Part shown: positions 36,441 to 49,600 of the stretch, one piece after another
How the letters are laid out: the number at the start of each line of letters is the position of its first letter
Position numbering within the stretch: the stretch's first letter is position 1
Notes under the pieces: model-generated
The model's input: only the letters and a program-made list of their open reading frames with translations
The model's database searches: none
What the model was told of the DNA's origin: nothing
Assembly (NCBI GenBank): GCA_036244855.1
Contig: BQKZ01000657.1
Location: forward strand, 64,702 to 128,701
DNA from: Temnopleurus reevesii
Taxonomy: Eukaryota; Echinodermata; Echinoidea; Temnopleuroida; Temnopleuridae
Length of the DNA: 64,000 nt
Direction of reading: 5' to 3'
Translations under genes and position numbers: made by a program

Positions 36441-37565
36441 AATCATGTATAATCTTATAATTTTGCCGATACTACTCCATCGGTTCTAGCAATTCTCTCT
36501 CCCTGCACCCTCACAGACACACACAGTCACAAGAAATATCACAACACCAAAGTGAACATGTGGGGCATTAACACCATATCATGAAGTTCCGATGTTGAAA
36601 AGTCATTATCCGTACAGTTTAATTAACGTTTTAAACAACATAATGCCAGAATTGACCGTCCATTTTTTTTTATTACCAGCACTCATCCACTAAGATGATC
36701 GTCTTACCCGTTAAAACAGTACAATCAACAGGAAAACACTTTTGTTTTGATGATTTTTTTCAACTAAATGTAGCCACCAACTAAGCAACAGATATTTTTT
36801 AATGGTATCTTCGAGTTTCATTTTATTTCGGTCAACCAGATTTGTGTTCCTCCATGAGGCGAGTTTTTGTGGGATATCAGAGAACTTTAAGGGGGGAGTG
36901 GCACATGTGTCGACTTGTTCCGAAAAAAATGAAAAAATTATATATTCTTAAATGCGATTTCCTTCATTTTTTACAAAATATTTTTGGTCGAAAAATAGGG
37001 GGGCCATGCACCAGAACGCCCCCCCCCCCGGATCCGCGGGGGTGTTCTGACCAGGGATCCTTCTAATCCCTGTTCTGACAAATGCTATGGGGGTATTTTT
37101 GGGTCCCGCGCAGCCCGCTCAAAAATCACCCCTTACCAGCTTTTGTTGTTGTTGCCGATGTTCATTGTACATATGATTTTGTTACAAAAATAAATATCTA
37201 TAAAATCCAGTTTTCTATGTCAAATATTTTTAATTCTTTGATGTAATTTATCCTAATTTTGATATTTCATAGTGATTCAAAAGTTTTGATGGTTGTTTTA
37301 ATGTACTACTTTGTGTTTATTTTAGTGTAATTGATGGGAAATAAAATTCCATATTTAGCATAAATTGCCAGCTATACCTCGATAGTGTGTGTTTAAAAGA
37401 AGATTCTACCCCAAACTAATATTCCTTAACAGGAGCAGAAAAATCAGATGAACAGAACAAAAAAATTAGAAAAATCTGACTTCTACTAAGACAAATATGA
37501 ATGTCTAAATATTTAGACAATTTCATTGGCAATTGATGATGTCATAGATCCACTCTTCGTGAACT

Positions 37566-37731
37566 GTGCATGAACTAGTCGTGATCAGTGCGGAAGCATT
37601 CCAGTTTGTTCCCATAAAAGGCACGATTTGCCACGACATAATCGTGACCCAAAAATTTTGTCGTGGCAAGTCGTGCCAGTTGGGGACAGATTTCAAGGCA
37701 AGTTCACGATGAAGTCACGAATTCATGCACA
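37566..37731. mobile_element. Short inverted-repeat element with TCGTG motifs
   Basis: GTGCATGAACTAGTCGTGAT at the left is inverted in CACGAATTCATGCAC at the right. The interior and the next ~100 bp repeat GGCACGA/TCGTGCC and CACGACGAGTT. CpG content is higher than in the surroundings. The exact limits are uncertain. Confidence 0.45.
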
Positions 37732-38573
37732 TCGCTGTTCACATTGAAATGAAATTGGCACGACGAGTTCACGCATAGCTTGCGCATCGTTTACGCACTG
37801 GCCCGCATTGGCACGACGAGTTTTCGCGAAATGGACGGTGTTGTGATCCTGTGTCTCTGGGATACTAAGTAACATCGGCTAGTTCTGGCAGTTCGTGACA
37901 GCAAACTTACGTCACGCGATTTTCATTCAAATTAGGATACGCAAAATGAAACGTAATAAATCATTGCTCAAAGTTTATAGTCACAATGTAATCTTATCTA
38001 ATCTTTGAAGTTTAAGAATATTTTCTTAAAACACCAAAGAAAAATGTATTCGAGATGAGGAGCCATATTCACTGAATTAGGTTTAGTTGTTTGATACAAA
38101 TGGAGAATACAACACTAAAATTGTCAATTAGGAAAAATCTACAGTGATCTATAATAAATTATAATGCGAAAGTGATACAAATGAAAAAGAATATGATTGT
38201 GTAAATGAAAATAAACAAAAGTAATATATTTCGTTTTTAAACCTTTAAAATGAATTCATACACTATTTCATTTCTTCTTTCCATATAATTCAAATGTTTC
38301 TGTGAAAGTTGACCCCGATCAAATAATTGTGCTGCATTATGTAGCTAGTTTTATTGTTTTGGGGGATTCAAATACGCGCCTTTGAGGATGCGGGATCGCG
38401 CTTGGTTCTAAAACAGCGCCTTATCCGATCGTGCACTGCTCCCTAATGTAGCGAGTTTAACAGAAGAGTCTACCTGAAAATACGTTTCTTAAACAGAATT
38501 TTAAAAAAAGTCAGAGAATTACAGAACTAAATACGATTGAGAAAACTCGGACTACTAATAAGTTATGAGTTTT

Positions 38574-40617
38574 TAAATATAGGTTTTCCCGGTCAACTTC
38601 AAACTATTTGCGAGGAATTTGACGTTTCGGAAATTCAATTTCGTCTGGATTGCGATCGCAACAAATCACAATTCAAATTCGTCTTCGGTCACTTGTAATC
38701 AACAACCTAGCGATCGTATTGCTATTTGCGCCGACCAATTTGACGGAAAATGTAAGAATTTTCGTCAATCAAAATTTTTAATTCGTCCGTTTGTAAAAAT
38801 TGCGGGAATTGCGAGGTTTCAATTTCGTCAATTGGCATGCATGTTCAAAGTATTTGCGATCATGTTAGGNNNNNNNNNNNNNNNNNNNNNNNNNNNNNNN
38901 NNNNNNNNNNNNNNNNNNNNNNNNNNNNNNNNNNNNNNNNNNNNNNNNNNNNNNNNNNNNNNNNNNNNNNNNNNNNNNNNNNNNNNNNNNNNNNNNNNNN
39001 NNNNNNNNNNNNNNNNNNNNNNNNNNNNNNNNNNNNNNNNNNNNNNNNNNNNNNNNNNNNNNNNNNNNNNNNNNNNNNNNNNNNNNNNNNNNNNNNNNNN
39101 NNNNNNNNNNNNNNNNNNNNNNNNNNNNNNNNNNNNNNNNNNNNNNNNNNNNNNNNNNNNNNNNNNNNNNNNNNNNNNNNNNNNNNNNNNNNNNNNNNNN
39201 NNNNNNNNNNNNNNNNNNNNNNNNNNNNNNNNNNNNNNNNNNNNNNNNNNNNNNNNNNNNNNNNNNNNNNNNNNNNNNNNNNNNNNNNNNNNNNNNNNNN
39301 NNNNNNNNNNNNNNNNNNNNNNNNNNNNNNNNNNNNNNNNNNNNNNNNNNNNNNNNNNNNNNNNNNNNNNNNNNNNNNNNNNNNNNNNNNNNNNNNNNNN
39401 NNNNNNNNNNNNNNNNNNNNNNNNNNNNNNNNNNNNNNNNNNNNNNNNNNNNNNNNNNNNNNNNNNNNNNNNNNNNNNNNNNNNNNNNNNNNNNNNNNNN
39501 NNNNNNNNNNNNNNNNNNNNNNNNNNNNNNNNNNNNNNNNNNNNNNNNNNNNNNNNNNNNNNNNNNNNNNNNNNNNNNNNNNNNNNNNNNNNNNNNNNNN
39601 NNNNNNNNNNNNNNNNNNNNNNNNNNNNNNNNNNNNNNNNNNNNNNNNNNNNNNNNNNNNNNNNNNNNNNNNNNNNNNNNNNNNNNNNNNNNNNNNNNNN
39701 NNNNNNNNNNNNNNNNNNNNNNNNNNNNNNNNNNNNNNNNNNNNNNNNNNNNNNNNNNNNNNNNNNNNNNNNNNNNNNNNNNNNNNNNNNNNNNNNNNNN
39801 NNNNNNNNNNNNNNNNNNNNNNNNNNNNNNNNNNNNNNNNCCCCCCCCCCCCCCCCCCCCTCCCCTCCTTTTTTTCCTCCGAGTCTAAAATTCCCGGGTG
39901 CACTAATGCATATTCAAACATCGTCGCGATTGGAAAAGAAAAAATATGTTCTGTTGTAATTGAAAATTCCCTACATTTTTCCACGAATATCCTTTTCCAC
40001 CTATTCCCCCAAAATTCCGTCGGATGACAGTACCTCTCGTGGGCTCTGAATATATTTTTGCTCCATGAAAATAACTTAGTTTGTTATTTATGATAAAAAG
40101 AAATATGATTTTATCAAGAACTTAAAACGTTTTTATGACAAAAAAAAATAGCTGACCTTTGCACACTGGCAACCATACACGAGCCAATAAATTCTTGAAA
40201 ATCAGCATGGTATAAATAGCTATCATGGCCACGATAATAATTACAAAATTAGATCATGCTTGTACTAGGATTGTGATAATTCTAATTTGAAATAAATACT
40301 TTAAAACTAGGTTGCTCGAAAACGAATTCAAAAGCTGGACGAGCGTCCGCGAGCTGCCGACTCCTAAGTTGAAAGATGAAATTTTGAATTGCATCCTATT
40401 CTAAACGAAAACGTCTTTTCATAAACACACTCCATCGCTCAAAAACGAATTGCCTTGGCCATTAACGATTTCGATCGTTCAAAGACGAAATTGCTTGCTA
40501 TTTCTGTCAAATTCAAAAATCGATATGCACAAAACGCAAGATATCGTCTAATTTGAATGAAATGTTTACTTATTTGGTCAGAGTTAGTTTGAAGTTGACC
40601 GGGCAAACCTATATTTA
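38574..40617. mobile_element. DNA transposon with 33-bp TIRs, centre lost in assembly gap
   Basis: The 33-base segments 38574-38606 and 40585-40617 are inverted repeats with one mismatch (starting TAAATATAGG, containing CCGGTCAACTTC). Inside both ends are many short copies of AATTTCGTC/GACGAAATT, CGATCG and GAATTGC, resembling subterminal transposase-binding repeats. The middle is 971 Ns, so any transposase ORF cannot be seen. Confidence 0.75.
38870..39840. other. Assembly gap (971 Ns)
   Basis: Unbroken run of N, followed directly by a 20-base poly-C run at 39841-39860. Long open frames computed across it are artefacts. Confidence 0.99.
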
Positions 40618-43130
40618 GACAAATTGGCAACTGATGACGAGTTAGGTGCACAACTGACCATTTATTGTATTCATACAATGTTATAAAATGTTATCTTTTC
40701 CCAAAGAAAATAGGGCCCATGATTTACTCAAAACTAAAAAAAATATATAGAATTTCTTTAAGATCGATAAGTAGATCTTTTATTTTCATTCTACCTCTCT
40801 GTAGAAAGAGTGAATTTTGCACCATGAAAGTAAAAAAAAATGATGGTTAGTAGTGCATCCATAACATCATAAAATTAGCAACATGTAAAAAAAAAAAATC
40901 ACTGATTTACCCAGTTATAAAAAAAATCATCAAAAACATATATTTTTTTTGCTCTGCTCACCGATTTTTTTTTCTGCTTCTGTGAAGAAAAAAAAACAAA
41001 ATCAGTTTGGGGTAGATTTTTTAAATTATATCAATCAAGAACTTAATTACATAACACAGTGTCCGCTTCAGGCTGTCACAATGTACAATATTGCACCGTT
41101 CACAGTTTTGGTGCAAATTGGTTTGATTTATTTATTTCCATTTCGATAACAAACAATATAACAAAAGATAAGTGTGAACAATTTCGAGTAAACATAAATT
41201 GAACAAATTACAAAATAAGATCGCATCCGAATATCTACAGGATAATTGTTTACAAATTAAGAAATGATTTAAATGACCAACCATTTATGATTTCGTAGTG
41301 GATGGGTGTGCAGGAAAAGCACAGCTTTTAATACGCACACGCCCGGATTATAGCTCAATGAGCTTTGTTATAAGGAATGCAGTATACGAACAAAGCAGGT
41401 AAATAATCAAGGATAACAGTAATCAATAAAGAAATGGACGCATCTGAAGTTGTGTGGTACCTTGAAGTTCAAACGTCGACCTATTTGAAATTTTGCATCC
41501 CCACTCAAGGAGCTGATGAGAAATTAAATAAAATATAGATAAAGGTCATCAACTAAAAAAAATGCGGGCCCCTCTCAGGAAAATTTGCACCCCGGGGGGT
41601 AACGGGGGTGAGGCAAAAACATAAGAAAAAAGAGGGAAAGAAAAAAAGAAAGAAGGAAGAGGTAAAACATTTCATGTAATTCCTTTAGATCTTTTTTTTT
41701 TTGGGGGGGGGGAAGCGGGGTGACTCGGAGCCCATTAATTCTGCTAATGATTAGGACATGTGGTTCATAAAATGTTGTCATGCAAATCATCTTGTCGAAA
41801 GTGTACTGAAAAAAATTAATGTTTCGCTGTAACTGATGTCTCCTATCATGTAAATTCATTTAGCTGAATGAATCCTGTCCCGATGACAGTTCTTCATACT
41901 GCCGGAGGACGCCAACCAAAGAAGAAGCAGAATTTGGGATTTAAAATTTAGCATTAAAGCAAAATTATTTCAGTATACACGAAGGATAATTTGGTAAAAT
42001 TATCGTATAAAAAGAACTTCGTATATGAAAGAACTTGGAAACCTTTAAAAAAAACTTAAAAGTTACATTCCCCAGGGTAACGGGGGGGGGGGGGGTTACT
42101 ATCAGCGGATAGATAATTTTTTAAAGACTCTTCAGCGCTGGGTACAACCCCTATAATCCTTTAGAAATTCGTACCAGCAACACATCCAGCCTCCCCCGCT
42201 TTTAGCGTTTCTCTATCGCAGAAATTGCCTTAAAATACCAGCCCACGCCCCCCCCCCCCCCCCCCTCAGCACCCCCGTAAATATTCCCGGCCAAACGGAG
42301 AAGTGTGCAATATTATGCCTTTTCGAGTTTTGCAGCAGATTGCACTTTTTTCGCGATAGTCTTGTCTTGTCTTTCCGTTTACGCCCACAATCAATGTTGA
42401 TTATTACGGCATTTTAGGTGTAGATCGCGACCAGACTAATTTATATCCAATCAGTTTATTGTAATTATTTAAGTAGTTGTATTCATTATATCAATTTACT
42501 TCGAATAGTTTCACCCCTTGTGCACCCTTTTCCATCGGGGCTTAACAAATCATTGATGGACACTGATGTGCTACACACCTCATAGTGAGTGACCCCCCCC
42601 CCCCTGATTCCACTTTATTGTGCATACACTCGTGGACAATATCGTCAATCAAAAGGATCCTAGCTTGCACAATATATAGCTGTAGCCAAGAGTTAAATAA
42701 CATTATTGCCAAATATGATAACTGGACGCAACAATAATGCTTTTAACTCAAGGGAAGAGTTATACCGTGGTTTGTGTTTAGATTTTATGGCCCTCGGGGT
42801 AAAAAATAATAATCTTAATTTACTTTATCTAGGAAATGTGTTATTTGACTACTAATATTGATTATATGTCAGAATGATCATTGTTGTATATGGCAAGAGT
42901 AGACTGTTCATAAACTGTAGATCCTCCCTTTTAAGATCGCGAGGATTTAAGTGAGAGGCAACACTCACTTCATTATTGCTGGCACCATTAATATTATTAT
43001 TTTAAAACATGGAACATATACAATTATATACATGTATCATACAATTCGCGCATGAGCAGAAAAAAAATCTGTCGCCCAAAGAGAGGTACCGAATTCTAAA
43101 GCTCAATCAGTCTGCTAATTTCAGGTCTGC
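40618..43130. other. Intergenic, no gene seen
   Basis: AT-rich sequence with homopolymer G/C runs and a short block CGGAGGACGCCAACCAAAGA at 41903 that recurs partially near 35730 (CTTCTTCTTTAGTTGG, opposite strand). Confidence 0.5.
42060..42290. repeat. Poly-G and poly-C runs
   Basis: A 14-G run near 42083 and a C run of about 20 near 42246, near smaller runs at 41700 and 42592. Sequence accuracy here is doubtful. Confidence 0.8.
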
Positions 43131-43134
43131 TGAC

Positions 43135-43190
43135 AGGTGATATCTATCACGTGATATTATTTATCACGGTATAAATCACCGTTATTGATT
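43135..43190. promoter_or_regulatory. E-box palindrome upstream of RALGAPA
   Basis: Nested inverted repeats GGTGAT...ATCACC and CGTGAT-ATTATTT-ATCACG surround CACGTG, about 360 bp upstream of the RALGAPA start codon. CACGTG is the core of USF/Myc-type bHLH sites. Function is inferred from position only. Confidence 0.4.
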
Positions 43191-43378
43191 TGTTGAGTAT
43201 AGAATCATACACAGAAAGAAAAGGAATAAAAATGAGATAATAAAATAACTAAAATTATCAAATTTTATTAAATAAGATTCATATTGATAAATTTAATGTT
43301 TAATAAAAGCTACTTTATCTACTAAAAAGATAAAATGATGTATGCCAATTTGACGACGAAAATAGGTATACTGATCTA

Positions 43379-43390
43379 CGCGCATGCGCA
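43379..43390. promoter_or_regulatory. NRF1-type palindrome in RALGAPA promoter
   Basis: CGCGCATGCGCA matches the NRF1 consensus (two GCGCA half-sites). It lies about 130 bp upstream of the start codon in an otherwise AT-rich setting. NRF1 sites are typical of broadly expressed, TATA-less promoters, and no TATA box is obvious here. Confidence 0.6.
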
Positions 43391-43518
43391 AATGACCCAT
43401 TCGTTGACCTTATACAGGGATTCTATGGCCGTATATTGTGAACCAATTTTACATGAGAATGGGATCATTTTTCTTCAGATTTCATTCTTTTTATCGTGTT
43501 TATATTGGATTATGAGAA

Positions 43519-43624
43519 ATGTTTAGTAAGAAATCACACGGAGACTTCAAAAAATCTGGTCAGAAAGTGCTCGACCTCAAGAAAGATGTACTTTCTCGAC
43601 TCAGACACCTGCGAGTTGTGATCG
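43519..43624 (+). CDS. RALGAPA: RALGAPA exon 1 (start codon)
   Basis: 106 coding nt, ending in phase 1 before donor GTAGGT. It encodes [20 protein letters not shown] followed by [15 protein letters not shown], nearly the same basic N-terminus as the vertebrate proteins. The split codon G|AT gives Asp with exon 2. An in-frame stop six bases upstream of the ATG rules out N-terminal extension within this exon. Confidence 0.95.
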
Positions 43625-46600
43625 GTAGGTTTTCAATTTTTTTTTACACCGTCGCTCTGCACTGGTCCTATGGCTTTGCATTGCAGTCAGTGAGTCACTC
43701 ATGACATGACACTGGAACCGATCAGTTTTCAGTCTGTTCCTTAACGTTAGATGTTTAATTTGCAGCCTGCCTATAGCTGAATTATAGTCATGTGTGTACG
43801 ATGATGCCTTTATAGAATAAAAACTGAATATGGGCTGCAAGTCGGGATATGGATCTGGCTCTCTCTCTCTTAGTTGATCCCTCCACTATTTTGGAGATTC
43901 TTGTGGTTCATATCAGGGTAGTGTCTGGCCTCTGCCAGTCTGGGTAGTGCCTAGTGGGTGGATCTGGATTTGGATGAGAGAAAGTCTGACTTTACTGTTC
44001 GATGACATCAATTCAAACTTTTTGTTGGCCCAAATCAATGAACGTTAACTTTTTCAACCTGGAATTTTATCTTTTCCTTTTTGCTACCTGTGAAAGATAA
44101 ATTCCAGATTGAAGAAAATGTTTATCTATTTAGGCAGAAAGTTAGATGGCATTGAAACTAGCAAGAGGGAGGCAAAGAGTTCAGGGAGCTGGAGAAGGGG
44201 GGCGGCAGTGGAAGCCAGCACTTTTAGCAGGGTGTTGGAGAAGGGAGAATTAAGAATAATGGTGAGATATTTGTGCATTTATTCCTTGATATTTTACTGT
44301 TTAATTTGGTTAAAAAAACTAATGCAGTTTGCCAGATGTCGGAAACTGTCCCTTGTACAAAGTAGATATTTTCTGTGCTTTTTTCTCATCAATTTTTATT
44401 TCTCAATAATCTTCAGAATATTTACCTTCAAGTGACACCAGATTTTGTGATCGAATTATTGGTTTTTTTTTGTTCTATATTCGCTCAGAAATAAGGTGCA
44501 TGCCTTTATAAACTTCCGCCATATATTTGATGGGGTCACATTAATTCGTATCCTTTTTCTAGAGCATTTTTGGATCGTGGTACTTAGCACAATATATCTC
44601 CTAAAGTACAAAATTATTTTTTAAAATCTTGGCACGAAATGAAACTAGATATTTCAGGCTTTAAATATTTCCAAAAATAGAATTAATCCACAAAAGAATC
44701 ACGGAGATATCGCGATATCAAAATTCGATTGACGAAACGATCGCATCGCTCCATGCTGGAAAATGGCGAGAATTGTCAACAAATTGTGTCATATTAATTC
44801 GCAGGCCCCGTTTTGAACAAGATTTACCGTCAAATTGCTTCCATCTAAGATGCAAAATTTACAGTAGCTTGACCACAAAATATCAAGGAATCGAATGGTA
44901 TGTCTGCTTACTTACAAATTTGATGATTTCTGTCTGAAAATTGGAAGGATCACTTCAGTGTCGCGAGACCCGTGTTTTTCTGCAAATGCAAGCAAATCTG
45001 CCGATCTTTTGGCAATATTTTCATTGTTTTAGGTCCTTTTGTTTAGAAAATTTCCAATATAGGCAAATAAACTACGCTCTTTACGATGGTGATGTCAGAT
45101 TTGCAATATTTCATCGATTTTGTAGAGATTCATAAGATGTACGAATTAATATGATGCGCGAATTAATGTGACAGCACCATTCAATGACATCTTTCCCAAA
45201 GTTGATTAATAGATGATGAACTCTGTAGTTCTCCAAACTCACCTGACATCCAATCATGTACAATGAACATACATATATATGTACAGTGTACCGTACTAAT
45301 TTTTAATTCCAGGATATCTGTTCGTGCCATAAGGTTGTGACACTAGTAGTAGTATCCAATCACTTTTGTCAATTTGCTTAATTACCCATAATTATCCAAT
45401 TTTTCTCTTCAAAAACAGTTTGTAAGATGGCCAAAATTTACAGAATTCCGTGCTGGCATGTCCGTTTTTGCAAGGAAAGTTTGTTGATCCCTTTGTGCAC
45501 CGGTATCCAATCACCCTTTGCAAGTATCCAATCGCTTTGTATAGTCTATGTACTTGTAAGTGGATGCATTTGCATCCATTGCGAGTCATCCAATTTCTTC
45601 CTGATTAATACATTTTATTGTGTTTATATTTACACTATGAATGTAAGGAGGGTCATATGGGTATGAACATGAAAATTTATATTTTATAATCAACATTGCC
45701 TTAGTAATACAAAATTAAAAAAATGTCATGGGTGATTTGATACTGGTACAATTACTCTTGGCGCAATACGGGATATGTCAAAACAATCTAAATTTTTCTG
45801 TAAGTCGCCATATTGAATAAAACATGGATTAGTCTAATTAATTTGGACCTTGACTTCAATAATTGGTGAGATTTTACCAACTTTTGCAAATTGTAAGAAT
45901 TCTTTTAGAGAAAATAAAAGTAGGCAAGGATTGATTACATTAAAAGAAATAGAAAATTGCCCTAAACTGTCAAAGTCAGGTATGATTTAGAGTCTATTTT
46001 TTATATATTAAGGACTTGTAGAACAAAGTGACCGGGAGTGTAGAACCACAAAGTGCCGTAGCCCATTCCAAACCAACGGTACGAGAATTGAAATGTGCTT
46101 GGCAGAACTATTTTGATTGACATACCATGCATGAGAATGATGAGATAGTTGTTTGGTGATTGGATACTGATTTTTGTCAATATACCACCTTTTCCAATGA
46201 TCGGACTGTTTTATTATAAATAACACCAGAAATGTACATTTTTTTTTTTTTTTATAGATATCCAAAAGGTTGAATGATTAGATCAATTGAAAAAAAGAAA
46301 ACCTCTTTTTGGTCAAGGGGTGAAAAAGCAGGGTTTTAAAACAACAAGCTTTCACAAAGTAACTGCAGAGAAGTGCATGATATACAATATCAAGTGACCA
46401 AAAGTTACCATTTTGCATGAAAAAATCATTTTGAAAAAAATCATTGTTTAGTGATACCATTGAAATATTCATAACTTTCGTATTTATTGTCCGATTTGCG
46501 TCAACATTTTTTGTTCTGTTCGTCAGATTGTTCTGCCTTTAGTTTAATCAAAGCTAGCTTTTTCTGTCCGAGACCCAGCCTTGAAGGCATAAAATTGAAA

Positions 46601-49600
46601 AACATATTTCTTCATTTTCTTGATTATCTACATTAAGATTATTAGTGGTACAGAGTACATGTACAGTATGCTTGAATTGAGGACCTGAAATTTAGATAAC
46701 ATACAATTTTCTGGTGATTGCCTCTATCAACTTAAAGACAATAATGTTAAAAACAATACTTTGAATTTGGGTCTATTAGAAATTGAAAATCAAAGCTATG
46801 CTATAAAGCTCTGTGTGTTTATGACATGTATACGAACAGTCAAGTCTCCTGATGGTGGAGGCATAATGTGTTTTAATTGTTAGATTCATCTACCTTGTGA
46901 CATATGTACTAAAACGTTTTTTTATTCTCTAAAAACAGAGAGAAATATACAATGTACATGATCAAGTAAAGACATGAGTAAAATAAGTTTTGCCTTTTCA
47001 AAGATGATGTCACATTGTGATTTCACACATAATTTTCTACTATGTGTGAAATACACATGTATCCTTGTACATGTACGTAGTAAAAAACAAAAAAAAAAAA
47101 GCAATGCAATGTCATTGTTAAGATGATGGATTTTCATGTGTCTGTTGCTTCAGACCTATAAAAGGCTCTCAATATGTAGGTTTTCAAATTGATGTGCATT
47201 TCCTGCGAAGAAACGTAGTTACTTGGTATTCCTTAAATCGGTCTAACAATAAGACTACAGTACTTAACATCCAGTTTGCATACATTTTCAAGAAACACCT
47301 CAAAACCCATCTTTATAATTCCTAATGTAGCTGAATGTATACATTTTTAAACAGCGCTTTGTATCCTCTGGAAAAAGCGCTATATAAATTAAATTATTAT
47401 TATTATTATCATTATTACTTGTTGCTATGTCGGGAAAGCCTCTGCCAAGCTTTAGGGTTGTCAAAAACAACCTTTCTGTTAGTGGTATTTAAAATTTGCA
47501 TCTATTAGAAAACCTGCTAATTTGAATGCATGAGACGTGTACATGGACATGTACATAATTTAAGTAATCTTTCATTGACAGCTCAGAACGTAACTAATTT
47601 GATTAGTTTGTTAATTTGTGCCTTGAATATATATATCAAACAGTGGAAAGTTCCATACTGTGCTGACATTATCATGATTATGATTATCATTATTTTCCCA
47701 GATAATGCTGAAACAACGTCTGAACTGAAGTGCTACTTCGAGCAGTACTTCTCGCACATCTACCATGTCTTCTATGAAAATCTCATCCTCCTTGAATCAA
47801 ACACCAAGCAGAGGGTCCATAAGGCACAAAGGGAAGAAATGGATGCTATACTTGCAGTATTTGAGGTATCTTCTTTTAAATTCTGCCCTGGAATTTCTTG
47901 TATGAATATTGATATGTTGTCGTGATTGTTGTTGCTAAGTTGGGCAAACTACAATGTTTGTCCAGATGAGCAATGGTACTAAACATGTTTGCATGTTTCA
48001 TTCTTACTATTGTATTATTTTTTTTAACAGCTGAATGCAAAGTTTGTGTTTGGGCCGATGCTTGTACACGCAGAGTTATGGATACCTTTTGTTTTTGTAA
48101 ATGTGACTACATAATTGTCATTATTTAGTATATCATCAAAAACAGTTTTTGTGCACTGAAATGTGGACGACCAACTAAGAACAATATTTCCCATAGTAAG
48201 GCAGAAATAATGGCATTTTCACATTCATATTAATTATTTGGCAAATATGTAATGAATTACCACTTTGAAGATAAAATACGGAATCTCTGGCAATTTTTAT
48301 AGTAATTTTCACATGAAGGAGCAAGATATAACTGGTTAAAAATTGAGAGTGGCACATTATTCGATTCACTTTTCATGATTTTGGTGTTCTTATGAAGTAT
48401 ACATCCAACTATTACTTTCTACTGTGCAGTAAAAAGTTTGAAAAATTAATTGTATTTTCGTGTAAATCTCTTGTTATTTCCTACTCCTTTTATATTTGTG
48501 TAATACTTTGTGAAACAAAAAATTGTCCTAATACACCTGTACATGTACATGTACATGGTGTACCTTTGCAAGAAATTAGTATCTGATATAGCTACATGTA
48601 TGAAGCTCTTTAGAAATTTGGGTAAAAGATAAGACAATTCACCATGATTTTTTTTTTGGGGGGGGGAGTAGATTAGTTTTCAGGGAAATCTTGAATAGTG
48701 TCACAGTAGATTCCTCTTTTCAATCCCCTTCAGGTTCATAATTGAGTCTAATGTAGATCTACTTGGACATTCATGACTTTTTGTGCAGAGGGATATCTTA
48801 CTGATTACATTTCACCTGTGATAACTACATGTATTTCATCTTGTGTCCAGGCCTTCACTGAGTTGAAAATTGTGTAAATTGTGTAAATTGTTTGGCCTCA
48901 AGTTTTTGAAAATTTTTAGGTAATTTGCTAATTTTGTTTTGTTCTGAAATCTTCCGCTGGCAGGAATCTATTCCTTGGAATGCTTGAGCACCTAACTGGC
49001 TTGCTCGGCAGTTATAGCCAGGGTAATAATATGATACCTAGTATCAAGCGCAGTAGAAAATAATATAGTGATTGCGCTATATAAATGAACCTATTGTTAT
49101 TATTATTACAAGTAGAGCTATTAAAATGTGTCTTCCATATTTATTTCAAATGATTTTAGGATGTTCTGATATGTTATTTAATTTTTAGACATGATTTTAC
49201 ACTTGTACATGTACACTACAGCTTGTCCTAATGCAATTTTTGCATAGATCTAGATATCATAAATCCATTCATGATTTTTAAAAGGGAGCTCTTCCTAGAC
49301 ATTGATCTGCTGTCAGTGAATGAAGAAAAATAAGATGAAAATTCAAGCAAAATCTTTTCTGTTTAAAGTTACAGTATGAATTTTCAGTTTTTTAATTTTC
49401 ACTACTGGGTATCCTTGAGTTAGCAACTTTGGCATAATCTGGGATGGCAAGGAAAAGAAATATTTTTGAGGGTTTCAATAAAATATACTGCGGCGACATC
49501 AAGTATTTTAAGAAAGAAAGATGTTGATTCCTTGCTGTATATGATATTGATCCTTTTTTTTAAAATAAATTGATGTTCAATGTGAATGAGGAGTTGTTCA

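Noticed and set aside
38619..40027. Very long open frames over 38.6-40.0 kb on both strands.
   Set aside because: They run through the assembly gap, where N codons cannot be stops.
44134..44261. Possible cassette exon in RALGAPA intron 1 (acceptor TATTTAG, donor GTGAGA, open frame).
   Set aside because: 128 nt is not a multiple of three and would shift exon 2 out of frame; no family match.
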